Source of the DNA: an uncultured Clostridia bacterium
Lineage (GTDB): Bacteria > Bacillota > Clostridia > Oscillospirales > Acutalibacteraceae
Assembly: GCA_947628175.1 (NCBI GenBank)
Contig: CANQZA010000012.1
Location: 1-40,998 of the forward strand
Length of the DNA: 40,998 bases
Reading direction: 5' to 3'
In this document: piece by piece, positions 7,180 to 15,249 of the stretch
Numbering within the stretch: position 1 is the first letter of the stretch
How the letters are laid out: the number at the start of each line of letters is the position of its first letter
Made by a program: the position numbers and the translations under genes
Notes under the pieces: model-generated
Told to the model about the DNA's origin: nothing
The model's database searches: none
What the model saw: only the letters and a program-made list of their open reading frames with translations

Positions 7180-8562
7180 TCAGTCAATCTGAGTATAGAA
7201 TATATCAAGCACTGTATCAAGCAGCTTTTCCTCGTCAGGATAGAATTCCGCGTAAACAAAGTCCCGGTACTGCTCATTATTACTCTCTTTCATCTCACCC
7301 TCAAGAGTCTGCGTATCAAAATCTGTTATTCCCCTGGAAAGCATGAGAGAAGCGAGGTAAGTTGCATTTGAAAGAGAAATGTTTGTTGTGCTGTAATCAG
7401 AGGCGGTGGTGTAAAGCTTACTTATAATGCTGAAATCACTTGTAACAGCAGGAAGAAGCTGTGCGGCAAACGCTTTGATATACTGAAGCTGGCGTTTTGT
7501 TCTGTTCAGTGAAGCCTCAATGTTATCAAGCTCTCTTGTTCTTACATATGCTTCGGTAAGATCTCCCTCAAGATGCACGGTTTGCCCTTTTTTTATATCC
7601 ACATTACTGAAATCGTTCAGGGAGGTCAGCGTAACACCCCCGATTGCGTCGTTAATAGGTGCAATACCGTTTAGATCAAGTGCAAAGTACTTGTTAATGG
7701 GAACATTGTAAAGTATACGGCTCAGAGAGTTTATGACATTTTTGGCAGAGGATTCTTTTCCGTCGCCGTAAGCATAGCTCAGACAGAGCTGCATATTTTC
7801 ATTTCTCAGGAAAATATCGTTTTCCGAAAACAGCTCGACATCAACCATGGTATCGCGGGGAACGGCAAGCGCCTTCGCAGTTCCCGTAGAGGCATCAATT
7901 GTCAAAAGCACATCCGCGTCGGCCTGTCCGGCAGTACCTATTACGCCGTTTTCAAGTCCGAGATCCCTTTTATCAACACCGATAAATGCGATAGTGATTA
8001 TATCATCGTTGTACTTGTATCTGTGACCGTCATGCTCAATAATTTCTTCATATTTGCTCTCGGCATTCACCTTAACCATATCCTTTTTTCCCCTTGCCTC
8101 CAGGAAGAAAAAAGTGCCGAAAACCGCAGCAATAAAGATCAGGAATATGCACAAAAGCGCAATGGCGATTTTAGATGCCGTTGACAGTTTTTTCTTTTTC
8201 TTTTTTTTGCTGTGATGGGACGAATGGTGGTGGGATGACGAATGATGGTGGGATGACGAATGGTGTGAATCTGAATGGTGATGTGAAGAACCGGACTGTG
8301 TATGGCTGTGTCCTTGTGATTCTGAGGTTTTTATAGATAATTCACCGCTTTGCGCCATCATCTTATGTTTTTCGGAGGCGTGATAATCAGCCAGATTATC
8401 GGATTTCTCAGCATTGGTTACGACAAAATTCGGCTCATCTGGGGCTTTTTCTTCGTCTTTTTGCAGAAAGCTGAGTTCACTTTCACTGTTCAGTTTTTCT
8501 GCGTTCAGGATAAAATCGTCCTGTGTTAAATTTTCAAGATTTGGATCAATAGGTCTTTTCAT
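7180..8562 (-). CDS. LytR-CpsA-Psr (LCP) family glycopolymer transferase with His-rich tail
   Basis: LCP enzymes attach lipid-linked glycopolymers such as teichoic acids to peptidoglycan on the outer membrane face. The 460-residue product has a long cytoplasmic N-terminus, a Ser/His-rich tract at residues 85-117 (15 His), seven lysines at 119-125, one membrane helix at about 131-154, then the LCP domain. Visible domain motifs are IAFIGVDKRD (191-200), DADVLLTIDASTG, ALAVPRDTMV (231-240) and YVRTRELDNIEASLNRTKRQ (339-358), containing the conserved arginines that bind the pyrophosphate. A C-terminal extension of about 90 residues follows. The first 17 bases overlap the end of the sortase gene, indicating coupled translation. 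Wall anchoring by sortase and wall glycopolymer attachment are thus linked genetically; the polymer is unknown. Confidence 0.9.
   Translation of the reverse strand: MKRPIDPNLENLTQDDFILNAEKLNSESELSFLQKDEEKAPDEPNFVVTNAEKSDNLADYHASEKHKMMAQSGELSIKTSESQGHSHTQSGSSHHHSDSHHSSSHHHSSSHHHSSHHSKKKKKKKLSTASKIAIALLCIFLIFIAAVFGTFFFLEARGKKDMVKVNAESKYEEIIEHDGHRYKYNDDIITIAFIGVDKRDLGLENGVIGTAGQADADVLLTIDASTGTAKALAVPRDTMVDVELFSENDIFLRNENMQLCLSYAYGDGKESSAKNVINSLSRILYNVPINKYFALDLNGIAPINDAIGGVTLTSLNDFSNVDIKKGQTVHLEGDLTEAYVRTRELDNIEASLNRTKRQLQYIKAFAAQLLPAVTSDFSIISKLYTTASDYSTTNISLSNATYLASLMLSRGITDFDTQTLEGEMKESNNEQYRDFVYAEFYPDEEKLLDTVLDIFYTQID
8212..8310 (-). repeat. His/Ser-rich low-complexity coding repeat with an 18-bp tandem unit
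   Basis: This encodes residues 85-117 of the LCP protein. An 18-bp unit starting GGTGGGATGACGAATG repeats exactly over its first 16 bases at 8229 and 8247, with decayed copies on either side, suggesting growth by slippage. It is followed by a run of lysine codons. Confidence 0.75.
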
Positions 8563-9337
8563 CGTTCGTTAATACTCCGCAAACAAGATATCTGTTATTT
8601 TTCTGATTGGTTATGCAAGTGGACAGAATGACAATTTTGCTTGAAATGTCAATCTTCGTATCAAGGTCGTCTCTTACATTTTTCACAACGGACGCAGGAT
8701 TCTGTATCATTTGCTGAAATTCTTTAAGCTCCGCCTGATCCGGGAAGAAAAATGAGTTCATAATATGACGGTCATCGTATTTGAAGGCTGAAATAACCTG
8801 ATAGGTCAGCCTTCTTTCGGGCGTGTAAATATGAAAGTAAGGGTGCTTGTCAAAGAATTCAAAATTCTCAAAATAATGGAGCGTTGTAAACATTGTATCT
8901 CCGTAGCCGTTGTGGCCGTATATTACGGTGACAGGGTCATTGAAGTTTGTGTTGTTGGCAAGCTCTGTATAAATAGCTCCGCTCGCGGACCAGCTTTTGT
9001 CCTCAGCCTTATGCTTAAGATAAAAGCTGTCGTCCTCGGAATTTTGAACAATCGGATAATCCACCTGTGTATCATCAATTTTTATCCATGCATATATTTC
9101 GTCATTTTTGCTTTGAAGCGATTTAAAATCAATAGGATTTTTAACCTTGCTTTCGCCCGCGTTTGCTGTGGAAGCTACGGAGGATGATTGCGTTGATTCG
9201 GGCGGCTGTGTGTTCATGCGGTCATATATATTTATCGCCGCGAATACTCCGCCGAAAATGACAGCAAATACTGCAATAAACAGCAAAAGGATAACGACCT
9301 TATTCTTTTTTTGTGAATTGTTATTATTTTGTTCCAA
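8546..9337 (-). CDS. srtB: Class B sortase
   Basis: A membrane-anchored transpeptidase that cleaves a sorting motif between Thr and Gly and links the protein to the wall. The 263-residue product has an N-terminal signal-anchor (about residues 14-36), a Ser/Thr-rich linker, then the sortase barrel with the catalytic triad: His142 in VIYGHN, Cys241 in ILSTC and Arg249 in NNRYLVCG. The long helix between His and Cys and the DYPIVQ and FYLKH segments fit class B. The clostridial class B sortase SrtB of C. difficile recognises (S/P)PxTG motifs, matching the SPSTG of the protein encoded just upstream. The 3' end overlaps the LCP gene by 17 bases, and an internal terminator precedes it. Confidence 0.93.
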   Translation of the reverse strand: MEQNNNNSQKKNKVVILLLFIAVFAVIFGGVFAAINIYDRMNTQPPESTQSSSVASTANAGESKVKNPIDFKSLQSKNDEIYAWIKIDDTQVDYPIVQNSEDDSFYLKHKAEDKSWSASGAIYTELANNTNFNDPVTVIYGHNGYGDTMFTTLHYFENFEFFDKHPYFHIYTPERRLTYQVISAFKYDDRHIMNSFFFPDQAELKEFQQMIQNPASVVKNVRDDLDTKIDISSKIVILSTCITNQKNNRYLVCGVLTNDEKTY

Positions 9338-9363
9338 AGCAAATCACCTATACTGTTTGCATT

Positions 9364-9397
9364 AAAAAGACCTGTTTACCATAGGCAAACAGGCCTT
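9364..9397 (-). terminator. Hairpin between the SPSTG protein gene and sortase
   Basis: CCTGTTT/AAACAGG (9371-9377 with 9387-9393), extended past one mismatch by three more pairs and followed on the minus strand by a T5 run (9364-9368). It probably acts as a leaky terminator, giving more substrate than sortase. Confidence 0.75.
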
Positions 9398-9416
9398 AAA
9401 TCACATATATTTAAAA

Positions 9417-9980
9417 TTACTCAGCGTCTCTTTTCTTTACGGCAGCAAGAACTGCAATGCCTGCGCCTGCAGCGGCAACTGTACCTGCAACTACTGCTGA
9501 GGAAACACCTGTGCTCGGTGATTTTGAGGAATCATCCTTCTTTGTTGTTGTTGCTTTGCCTGATGTAGTTTCTGTACCGTAATCAACGATAGCATCAATG
9601 GCTACATCACCGTTGTGCCAATACTCATAAGCCTCGTCACTGATAAACTCGATTGTGAGAGAGCCGTCCTCATTATAAGTAATCTCATAATCAACGCCTT
9701 CAACCAGACCTAAATCCTCAAGGTTTGTTTCCCAGCCGGTCAGCGTTCCTTCACCGTGATAGGTGAAAGTAATTTTTCTTGACTCGCCGTCCTCGGGAGA
9801 ATAAGAAATATCTGTTGAATTCGTCTGGCCGTTAACCATGAGCTTAGGTCTTCTGTTTTTTGCCGTAGATGCTGTAGGGCTACTTACATTGGTATCATCT
9901 GCCATAGCAGGTACAAGGGAAACGGTAAAAACGGTAACTGCCATTATAGCTGCCATCAGAATAGAAATAATCTTTTTCAT
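9417..9980 (-). CDS. Secreted wall-anchored protein with SPSTG sorting signal
   Basis: A 187-residue exported protein of unknown function. A signal peptide (MKKIISILMA onward, cleavage probably after AMA near residue 27) is followed by a short Ser/Thr/Pro-rich stretch, a compact acidic beta-rich domain (about 46-135), a Thr/Lys linker, and a C-terminal sorting signal: SPSTG at 154-158, a hydrophobic Ala/Val/Gly helix and the basic KKR tail. The ATG at 9980 has GAGGTG at good spacing; an in-frame codon ten residues earlier lacks one. It is first in the sortase-LCP transcript, so it is the obvious dedicated sortase substrate. The middle domain is not one I recognise. Confidence 0.85.
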   Translation of the reverse strand: MKKIISILMAAIMAVTVFTVSLVPAMADDTNVSSPTASTAKNRRPKLMVNGQTNSTDISYSPEDGESRKITFTYHGEGTLTGWETNLEDLGLVEGVDYEITYNEDGSLTIEFISDEAYEYWHNGDVAIDAIVDYGTETTSGKATTTKKDDSSKSPSTGVSSAVVAGTVAAAGAGIAVLAAVKKRDAE

Positions 9981-10039
9981 ATTAAACACCTCATCATAAA
10001 AATTGTGCACAAAAATATTACACGCGATAATTTAATTGC

Positions 10040-10068
10040 ATTATAACACTAAATTTCGGAATTGTAAA
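10040..10068 (-). promoter_or_regulatory. Promoter of the SPSTG protein-sortase-LCP operon
   Basis: Reading the minus strand, TTTACA (10063-10068) and TATAAT (10040-10045) are separated by exactly 17 bases. Confidence 0.85.
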
Positions 10069-10183
10069 GTACTTTTTTTGTATTCCATTAAGGAAAAATT
10101 TGTATTAATTTGTATAACCACAACGGATAGTGCTTTTGAATACAAACATCAGAGCGAGAACACAATATTATGTCCGAATTTTT

Positions 10184-12046
10184 TTAGCTGAGTTTTGCCT
10201 TTCCCGTGCAAAGTTCATAATATCTGCCCTTTTGCGCGATCAGGTCATCGTGATTGCCGCGTTCGATAATCTCGCCGTTTTCAAGAACCATAATCGCATT
10301 TGAATTGCGCACGGTTGACAGTCTGTGTGCAATTACAAATACAGTTCTGCCGATCATAAGACTGTCCATACCCTTTTCAATGTGAAGCTCTGTTCTTGTG
10401 TCAATTGAAGAGGTTGCCTCATCAAGAATCATTACGGGAGGATCTGCAACGGCTGCTCTTGCAATGGCAAGGAGCTGTCGTTGTCCCTGGGACAGATTGG
10501 CACCGTCGCTTGTTATTTTTGTTTCATATCCCTGCGCAAGATGTTTTATAAAGGAGTGCGCAGAGGCAAGCTTGGCAGCCTGTATACACTCCTCATCGGT
10601 TGCGTCAAGCCTTCCGTAGCGGATGTTGTCCATAACCGTTCCCGTAAACAGGTGCGTATCCTGAAGCACCATTGCAAGGGAGTGCCGCAGGTCGCTCTTT
10701 TTCATTCTCTTTATGTCTATTCCGTCATAGGTAATGGTACCCTCCTGAATATCATAAAAACGGTTAATAAGATTTGTAATTGTTGTTTTGCCGGCACCCG
10801 TGGAACCAACAAAGGCGATTTTCTGGGCAGGCTTTGCATAGAGGCTTATATCTTTGAGGACAACCTTGTCCGCAACATAAGAAAAGGTAACATGATCAAA
10901 AACGACTTTTCCTTCAACCGGGATTTTCTTGTCACCGTCAATCCAAAACCATTTTTTGCCCTCATCTGTCCGCAGTTCCTCAAGTGTCACGGTGCCGTCG
11001 TCTGTTTCCGGCTCCATATCCATAATTTCAAATACGCGTTCCGCACCCGCAAGGGCTGAAAAAATATTATTCATTTGGTTCATAATCTGGTCAATAGGCT
11101 GCCTGAACTGCTTTGTATAGCTTAAAAAGGTGAAAAATGTGCCTATTCCCAGAGCGTTTGACAGAACAAGCATTCCGCCGGTAAGCGTTATTGTGGCGTA
11201 AAGTGCGTTGTTTATACCGGTGGAGCAGGGTCCCATAATGCCCGAGTAGAAGTTTGCCTTTGTAGCAACATCACGGTATTTGGCGTTGAGCTTATCAAAT
11301 TCCTCTGTTGCCGACGCCTCGTGATTAAACACTTTAACCACTTTCATGCCCTCAATTGTTTCCTCAATATTTCCGTTCATTGCGCCGAGGGCAGCCTGCT
11401 GCGCTTTGAAATACTTTTTTGTGCGTTTTGCAATATTGAGTGAATTAATAATCATCACAGCAAGAAATATAAGCGCGACAATAAAAAGTCTCCATTCAAG
11501 CACAATCATCATAGTCACTATGCTGATAAATGAGAATATGGAAGAAATAAACTGGACAACCGTCTGCTCCAGCATCATTTGTATGTTATCCACATCGTTT
11601 GTAAAACGGCTCATTATCTCTCCGTGGGTTTTTGAGTCAAAATATTTTAGAGGAAGCGTTTGCAGATTGTCAAACAAATCCTTTCTTATAGTGTTTGTAG
11701 TTTTGTAAGAAACGGCTACCATAATCCTTGACTGAATAAACGAAAAAAGAGATGCCCCGACATAGAATAATGATACGGTTGCAAGGTTTACAAAAAGCCG
11801 ATGAATGCCCTGTGTTGCGAAATTACCCGCTTTTATTGCGGATTCCACATCGTCAAGTATAGGCTTGAGCCAGTAGGAGGCGCCTGTTGTGCAAAGCGTG
11901 CTTAGAATCAGCATCAGCAAAACAACAAATAAAAGGATTTTGTTTTTGCCTATATATTTCAGAATTTTTAATAGAGTTTTCTTCGCGTTTTTAGGTTTTT
12001 GCTGCATATTACGGCCTCTCTGGCCGGGTGGTCCCATAGGCGGCAC
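10184..12046 (-). CDS. ABC exporter subunit with the catalytic ATP site (heterodimer partner)
   Basis: A 620-residue half-transporter: an N-terminal Gly/Pro-rich stretch, six membrane helices (about 30-330) and an ATPase domain with Walker A GSTGAGKTT, signature LSQGQRQ and Walker B MILDEATSSID with the catalytic Glu intact. A 40-residue insertion (EPETDDGTVTLEEL onward) precedes the ATPase domain, a feature often seen in one partner of such pairs. It pairs with the neighbouring subunit to form a multidrug or lipid exporter of the BmrCD/LmrCD type. The GTG at 12046 overlaps the upstream stop by one base (TAGTG), with GGAGTG eight bases before it, so translation is coupled. No clear terminator follows. 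Confidence 0.9.
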   Translation of the reverse strand: MPPMGPPGQRGRNMQQKPKNAKKTLLKILKYIGKNKILLFVVLLMLILSTLCTTGASYWLKPILDDVESAIKAGNFATQGIHRLFVNLATVSLFYVGASLFSFIQSRIMVAVSYKTTNTIRKDLFDNLQTLPLKYFDSKTHGEIMSRFTNDVDNIQMMLEQTVVQFISSIFSFISIVTMMIVLEWRLFIVALIFLAVMIINSLNIAKRTKKYFKAQQAALGAMNGNIEETIEGMKVVKVFNHEASATEEFDKLNAKYRDVATKANFYSGIMGPCSTGINNALYATITLTGGMLVLSNALGIGTFFTFLSYTKQFRQPIDQIMNQMNNIFSALAGAERVFEIMDMEPETDDGTVTLEELRTDEGKKWFWIDGDKKIPVEGKVVFDHVTFSYVADKVVLKDISLYAKPAQKIAFVGSTGAGKTTITNLINRFYDIQEGTITYDGIDIKRMKKSDLRHSLAMVLQDTHLFTGTVMDNIRYGRLDATDEECIQAAKLASAHSFIKHLAQGYETKITSDGANLSQGQRQLLAIARAAVADPPVMILDEATSSIDTRTELHIEKGMDSLMIGRTVFVIAHRLSTVRNSNAIMVLENGEIIERGNHDDLIAQKGRYYELCTGKAKLS

Positions 12047-13785
12047 TATTCCATCACTCCTTTTTGCTGTGTTTTGTAAATTTCCTGATAAATTTCACAT
12101 GACTCCATAAGTTGCTCATGGTTTCCCATACCGTTGATTTTCCCGTCGTCCAGAACAATGATTTTATCGGCGTCTTTAACCGATGAAATTCTCTGTGCTA
12201 TAATGATAACGGTAGTCTCGCTGAGCTTTGTGTAAAAACTCTCTCGTATTTTTGCTTCTGTTGCCGTATCAACTGCGGAGGTGGAGTCGTCGAGAATAAG
12301 GATTTTCGGATCTTTAATCATGGCTCTTGCTATACAGAGACGCTGTTTCTGACCTCCCGAAAGATTGAGACCGTCCTGTGAGAGGTCTGTATCGTATCCC
12401 TTTGGCTGCTCCATAATAAAATCATGAGCCTGTGCAGCTTTGCAGGCTGCGATAATTTCTTCATCCGATGCGTCCTGCTTTCCCCAGCGTATGTTATCCT
12501 TAATTGTTCCGGAAAACAACACATTTTTTTGAAGAACAATACCTATCAGGTTTCGGAGCGCTGTCAAATCATATTTACGGATATCCGTACCGTCAATGAG
12601 AATTTCTCCCGAAGTGACATCATAAAGCCGGGGGATAAGATTTACAAGGCTTGATTTTCCGCAGCCCGTTGAACCGATGATTCCTATAATGCTTCCTGCC
12701 TTTGCGGTAAAGCTGATATCATCAAGCACCTTATCCTTACCGTGGTATCCGAAATCAACATTCCTGAATTCGATTTCACCTTTAGGCTGAGACGGTATAT
12801 AAGGGTTTTCGGGATTTTTGATATCAATTTGCGTATCAAAAACCTCAACGATACGGTCGCCGCATGCCTTTGCTCTTGTGAGCTGCAAAAGAAACATGGA
12901 AACCATCATAATGTTCATCAGAACCTGAATGATATATGACGAGAGAACCGATATCTGTCCCACATCCATTTTTCCTGCCGCGGCGTCGTTTGCTCCTCTG
13001 TAATAAATATACACAATTACTATGTTCATCATAAGCATCATAATCGGCATAACGGTAACTATAAGTCCGGCCGCTTTTGAGCCCTGCGCAGCAAGCTCGT
13101 CGGATGCGTCGTGGAATTTTTCTTTTTCCCTGTCCTCACGCACAAATGCCTTTACAACTCTGATTCCGATAAGATTTTCCTGAACGACTCTGTTGACGGT
13201 ATCAATTTTTTTCTGCATTTTCTGAAACATGGGGAAACCGAATTTAAGTATCAGCATTACTATAATCAGTATCACCGGAAGGAGTATTACGAGAATCAGC
13301 GAGAGTTTTGTGTTGATTGTGAATGCAAACACGGCGGATACAACCAAAAGAGCAGGTGCTCGCACAAGCATTCTCAGGCTCATTAAAACGGTGTTCTGAA
13401 GCATGGTAACATCGTTCGTTATCCTTGTTGTGAGTGACGCTGTGGAAAAAAGGTCAATATTTTTGAAGGAAAATTCACTGATCTTTGAATATAAATCCTT
13501 TCTGAGTCCGTATGAAAATTTCTGGGCTACAACCGATGATGATTTCATCGTCGCGAGGCCGCCGCAAAGTCCTACAACGGCCAGCCCAAACATGGCAAGA
13601 CCTGTTTTTATAACATAGGACTTGATGTCCTCATTATTCGTTTGTGCAGCCGAAACGGTGTTGTAAACCCTATTCGCGATTGACGGCAGCGCAAGCTCAC
13701 ATATTGCCTCTATGATCATACCCGACGCGCTGACCAGTGCAAGCAGCCACAGCCCCTTCATATATTTTGAAAGTTTTTTAATCAT
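12046..13785 (-). CDS. ABC exporter subunit with a degenerate ATP site (heterodimer partner)
   Basis: A 579-residue half-transporter with six membrane helices (about 15-320) and an ATPase domain: Walker A GSTGCGKSS, signature LSGGQKQR, Walker B LILDDSTSAVD. The residue after the Walker B Asp is Asp instead of the catalytic Glu, so one of the two composite ATP sites would be poorly hydrolytic; this asymmetry defines heterodimeric exporters such as BmrC/BmrD and TM287/288. It starts 8 bases inside the end of the marR gene and its stop overlaps the next start, so all three genes form one coupled operon. Substrate unknown; the regulator next door suggests drug or toxic compound export. Confidence 0.9.
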   Translation of the reverse strand: MIKKLSKYMKGLWLLALVSASGMIIEAICELALPSIANRVYNTVSAAQTNNEDIKSYVIKTGLAMFGLAVVGLCGGLATMKSSSVVAQKFSYGLRKDLYSKISEFSFKNIDLFSTASLTTRITNDVTMLQNTVLMSLRMLVRAPALLVVSAVFAFTINTKLSLILVILLPVILIIVMLILKFGFPMFQKMQKKIDTVNRVVQENLIGIRVVKAFVREDREKEKFHDASDELAAQGSKAAGLIVTVMPIMMLMMNIVIVYIYYRGANDAAAGKMDVGQISVLSSYIIQVLMNIMMVSMFLLQLTRAKACGDRIVEVFDTQIDIKNPENPYIPSQPKGEIEFRNVDFGYHGKDKVLDDISFTAKAGSIIGIIGSTGCGKSSLVNLIPRLYDVTSGEILIDGTDIRKYDLTALRNLIGIVLQKNVLFSGTIKDNIRWGKQDASDEEIIAACKAAQAHDFIMEQPKGYDTDLSQDGLNLSGGQKQRLCIARAMIKDPKILILDDSTSAVDTATEAKIRESFYTKLSETTVIIIAQRISSVKDADKIIVLDDGKINGMGNHEQLMESCEIYQEIYKTQQKGVME

Positions 13786-14242
13786 TTACGCCAACATCTC
13801 CCTGCATATTCTGTATAGCCTTTTCCAGCAGTTTGGAAAGTGTATTCACCTCTTGCGCTGTCATTCCTCTTTTGAGCAGCGCTTCAAGCGAATCCATTTT
13901 ACTTCTTATATTTTCAGGTGCGCGCTTTGCCTTTTCCGTGGGATAAAGACGCGTTATGCGGGCATCTGATTCGTCCGTCTTTTTGATAATGAAGCCGGAT
14001 TTTTCCATCCTTTTTACGGATATCGAGGCAGTTGCAACCGCAATGCCGAGCATATCCGCAAGCTCACCGAGCATAATTCCCTCATTTTCAACTATTGCAA
14101 AAAGTATATCCTGCTGTCCCGAAAACAGCCCCTGCTGAGCCAGCGTCTGGTTAAAAACCTTACGCATATGCTTTGCAAGGTAATTTATACGCGGGCCGAT
14201 CATACCTTCAGAGGGAGGACAATGGTATTTGTTACGGTGCAT
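13778..14242 (-). CDS. MarR-family repressor of the ABC exporter operon
   Basis: A 154-residue winged-helix regulator. The DNA-binding part is visible as GIMLGELADMLGIAVATASISVKRMEKSGFI (about residues 54-84), followed by the MarR wing DESDARITRLYPTEKA. MarR proteins bind as dimers and release DNA when a phenolic or drug-like ligand binds. It leads the exporter operon, its end overlapping the first transporter gene by 8 bases. AAGGGATC precedes the ATG at good spacing. Two copies of TTAGCCGACTA overlap the predicted transcription start (14265-14289) and are the probable operators, giving self-repression and induction of the pump. Confidence 0.9.
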   Translation of the reverse strand: MHRNKYHCPPSEGMIGPRINYLAKHMRKVFNQTLAQQGLFSGQQDILFAIVENEGIMLGELADMLGIAVATASISVKRMEKSGFIIKKTDESDARITRLYPTEKAKRAPENIRSKMDSLEALLKRGMTAQEVNTLSKLLEKAIQNMQGDVGVND

Positions 14243-14264
14243 ATTTATGATCCCTTTCGTTAAT

Positions 14265-14289
14265 TTAGCCGACTATCCTTAGCCGACTA
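14265..14289 (-). promoter_or_regulatory. Tandem MarR-type operators
   Basis: TTAGCCGACTA occurs at 14265-14275 and 14279-14289, a 14-base period. Each copy is an imperfect dyad of the TTAG-N4-CTA(A) kind. They lie between the -10 and the ribosome site of marR. A wider inverted repeat flanks them (CCTTTCGTTAA at 14252-14262, TTAACGAAAAG at 14310-14320). Confidence 0.65.
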
Positions 14290-14296
14290 ATAAGAT

Positions 14297-14324
14297 ATTT
14301 TATCATAAGTTAACGAAAAGTCAA
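14297..14324 (-). promoter_or_regulatory. Promoter of marR-ABC exporter operon
   Basis: On the minus strand TTGACT (14319-14324) and TAAAAT (14297-14302) are 16 bases apart. It is divergent to the rsmA promoter at 14333-14361. Confidence 0.75.
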
Positions 14325-14332
14325 GTTTTATA

Positions 14333-14361
14333 TTGTAAATTTATGATTGATGTGTTAAAAT
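14333..14361 (+). promoter_or_regulatory. Promoter of rsmA
   Basis: TTGTAA (14333-14338), 17 bases, TAAAAT (14356-14361), located 28 bases before the rsmA start. Confidence 0.65.
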
Positions 14362-14388
14362 ATGCCGAAATGTAACGAGGTTGAATAA

Positions 14389-15249
14389 ATGAATTTATGT
14401 GATTACAGCACCATAAAAAAACTATCTGCTCAATACGGATTTTCTTTTTCAAAATCTCTCGGTCAGAATTTTCTTATAGACCCAGAGGTCTGTCCTAAAA
14501 TGGCGGCGCTTCTCGGTGCGGATAAAAGCACGGGTGTTATCGAAATCGGACCGGGTATAGGCGTCCTTACGAAAGAGCTCTGTTCCGTAGCGGGCAAGGT
14601 GGTCGCAATTGAGCTTGACAAACGGCTTTTTCCTGTTTTGGAGATGACATTGTCGGGATACGGCAATCTTGAGCTTGTAAACGGGGATGTGATGAAGCTT
14701 GATTTAAGAGCGCTGATTCAGGAAAAATTTGATGGATTCAAAAGTGTAAAGGTGTGCGCAAATCTTCCTTATTATATAACCTCTCCGCTTATCATGATGC
14801 TTCTGGAAAGCGAGCTTGCGATTGACGAGATTGAGGTTATGGTTCAGAAAGAGGCGGGAGAGAGACTCTGTGCCGAGGTGGGTTCAAGAAATTCCGGCGC
14901 GGTCAGCGTTGCGGTTCATTATTACGCTCAAAGCAGTATTCTTTTTGAGGTCGGAAGAGAGAGCTTTATGCCCAGTCCCAAAGTGGACAGTGTTGTTATA
15001 AAGCTTGTAATCCGCGATGAAAAAGAGTTTGATATAAAAAATAAAAAGCTTTTCTTTACAATAGTGAAATGCGCATTTTCACAAAGGCGCAAAACAGCGA
15101 TTAACAGCATATCCAATACAATGGGTGTATCAAAAAGCTCCATTTTGAGAATATTCAGTGAGCTTGGCATTCATTCCGATGCGAGAGCGGAAAATCTTAC
15201 GATGGCTGATTTTGTTAATATTGCAGAAAGGATGGAGACTTGTAATTGA
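14389..15249 (+). CDS. rsmA: 16S rRNA (adenine1518/1519-N6) dimethyltransferase
   Basis: RsmA (KsgA) dimethylates two adjacent adenines in the 3'-terminal hairpin of 16S rRNA during late assembly of the small subunit, using S-adenosylmethionine. The 286-residue product has SKSLGQNFLIDP near the N-terminus, the SAM-binding loop IEIGPGIGVLTKEL, the acidic AIELDKRL strand, and the catalytic NLPYYITSP motif (motif IV). The C-terminal helical domain includes AFSQRRKTAINS. GAGG precedes the ATG. The last four bases overlap the start of the MATE gene, so the two are coupled. Loss of this enzyme gives kasugamycin resistance in other bacteria. Confidence 0.96.
   Translation: MNLCDYSTIKKLSAQYGFSFSKSLGQNFLIDPEVCPKMAALLGADKSTGVIEIGPGIGVLTKELCSVAGKVVAIELDKRLFPVLEMTLSGYGNLELVNGDVMKLDLRALIQEKFDGFKSVKVCANLPYYITSPLIMMLLESELAIDEIEVMVQKEAGERLCAEVGSRNSGAVSVAVHYYAQSSILFEVGRESFMPSPKVDSVVIKLVIRDEKEFDIKNKKLFFTIVKCAFSQRRKTAINSISNTMGVSKSSILRIFSELGIHSDARAENLTMADFVNIAERMETCN

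Noticed and set aside
8212-8310. CRISPR-like repeat array
   Set aside because: The 18-bp repeats are in frame, directly abutting without spacers and encode a His/Ser tract.
10481-11059. A 192-codon open frame antisense to the ABC exporter gene
   Set aside because: Complement of conserved ATPase motifs; no independent coding signs.
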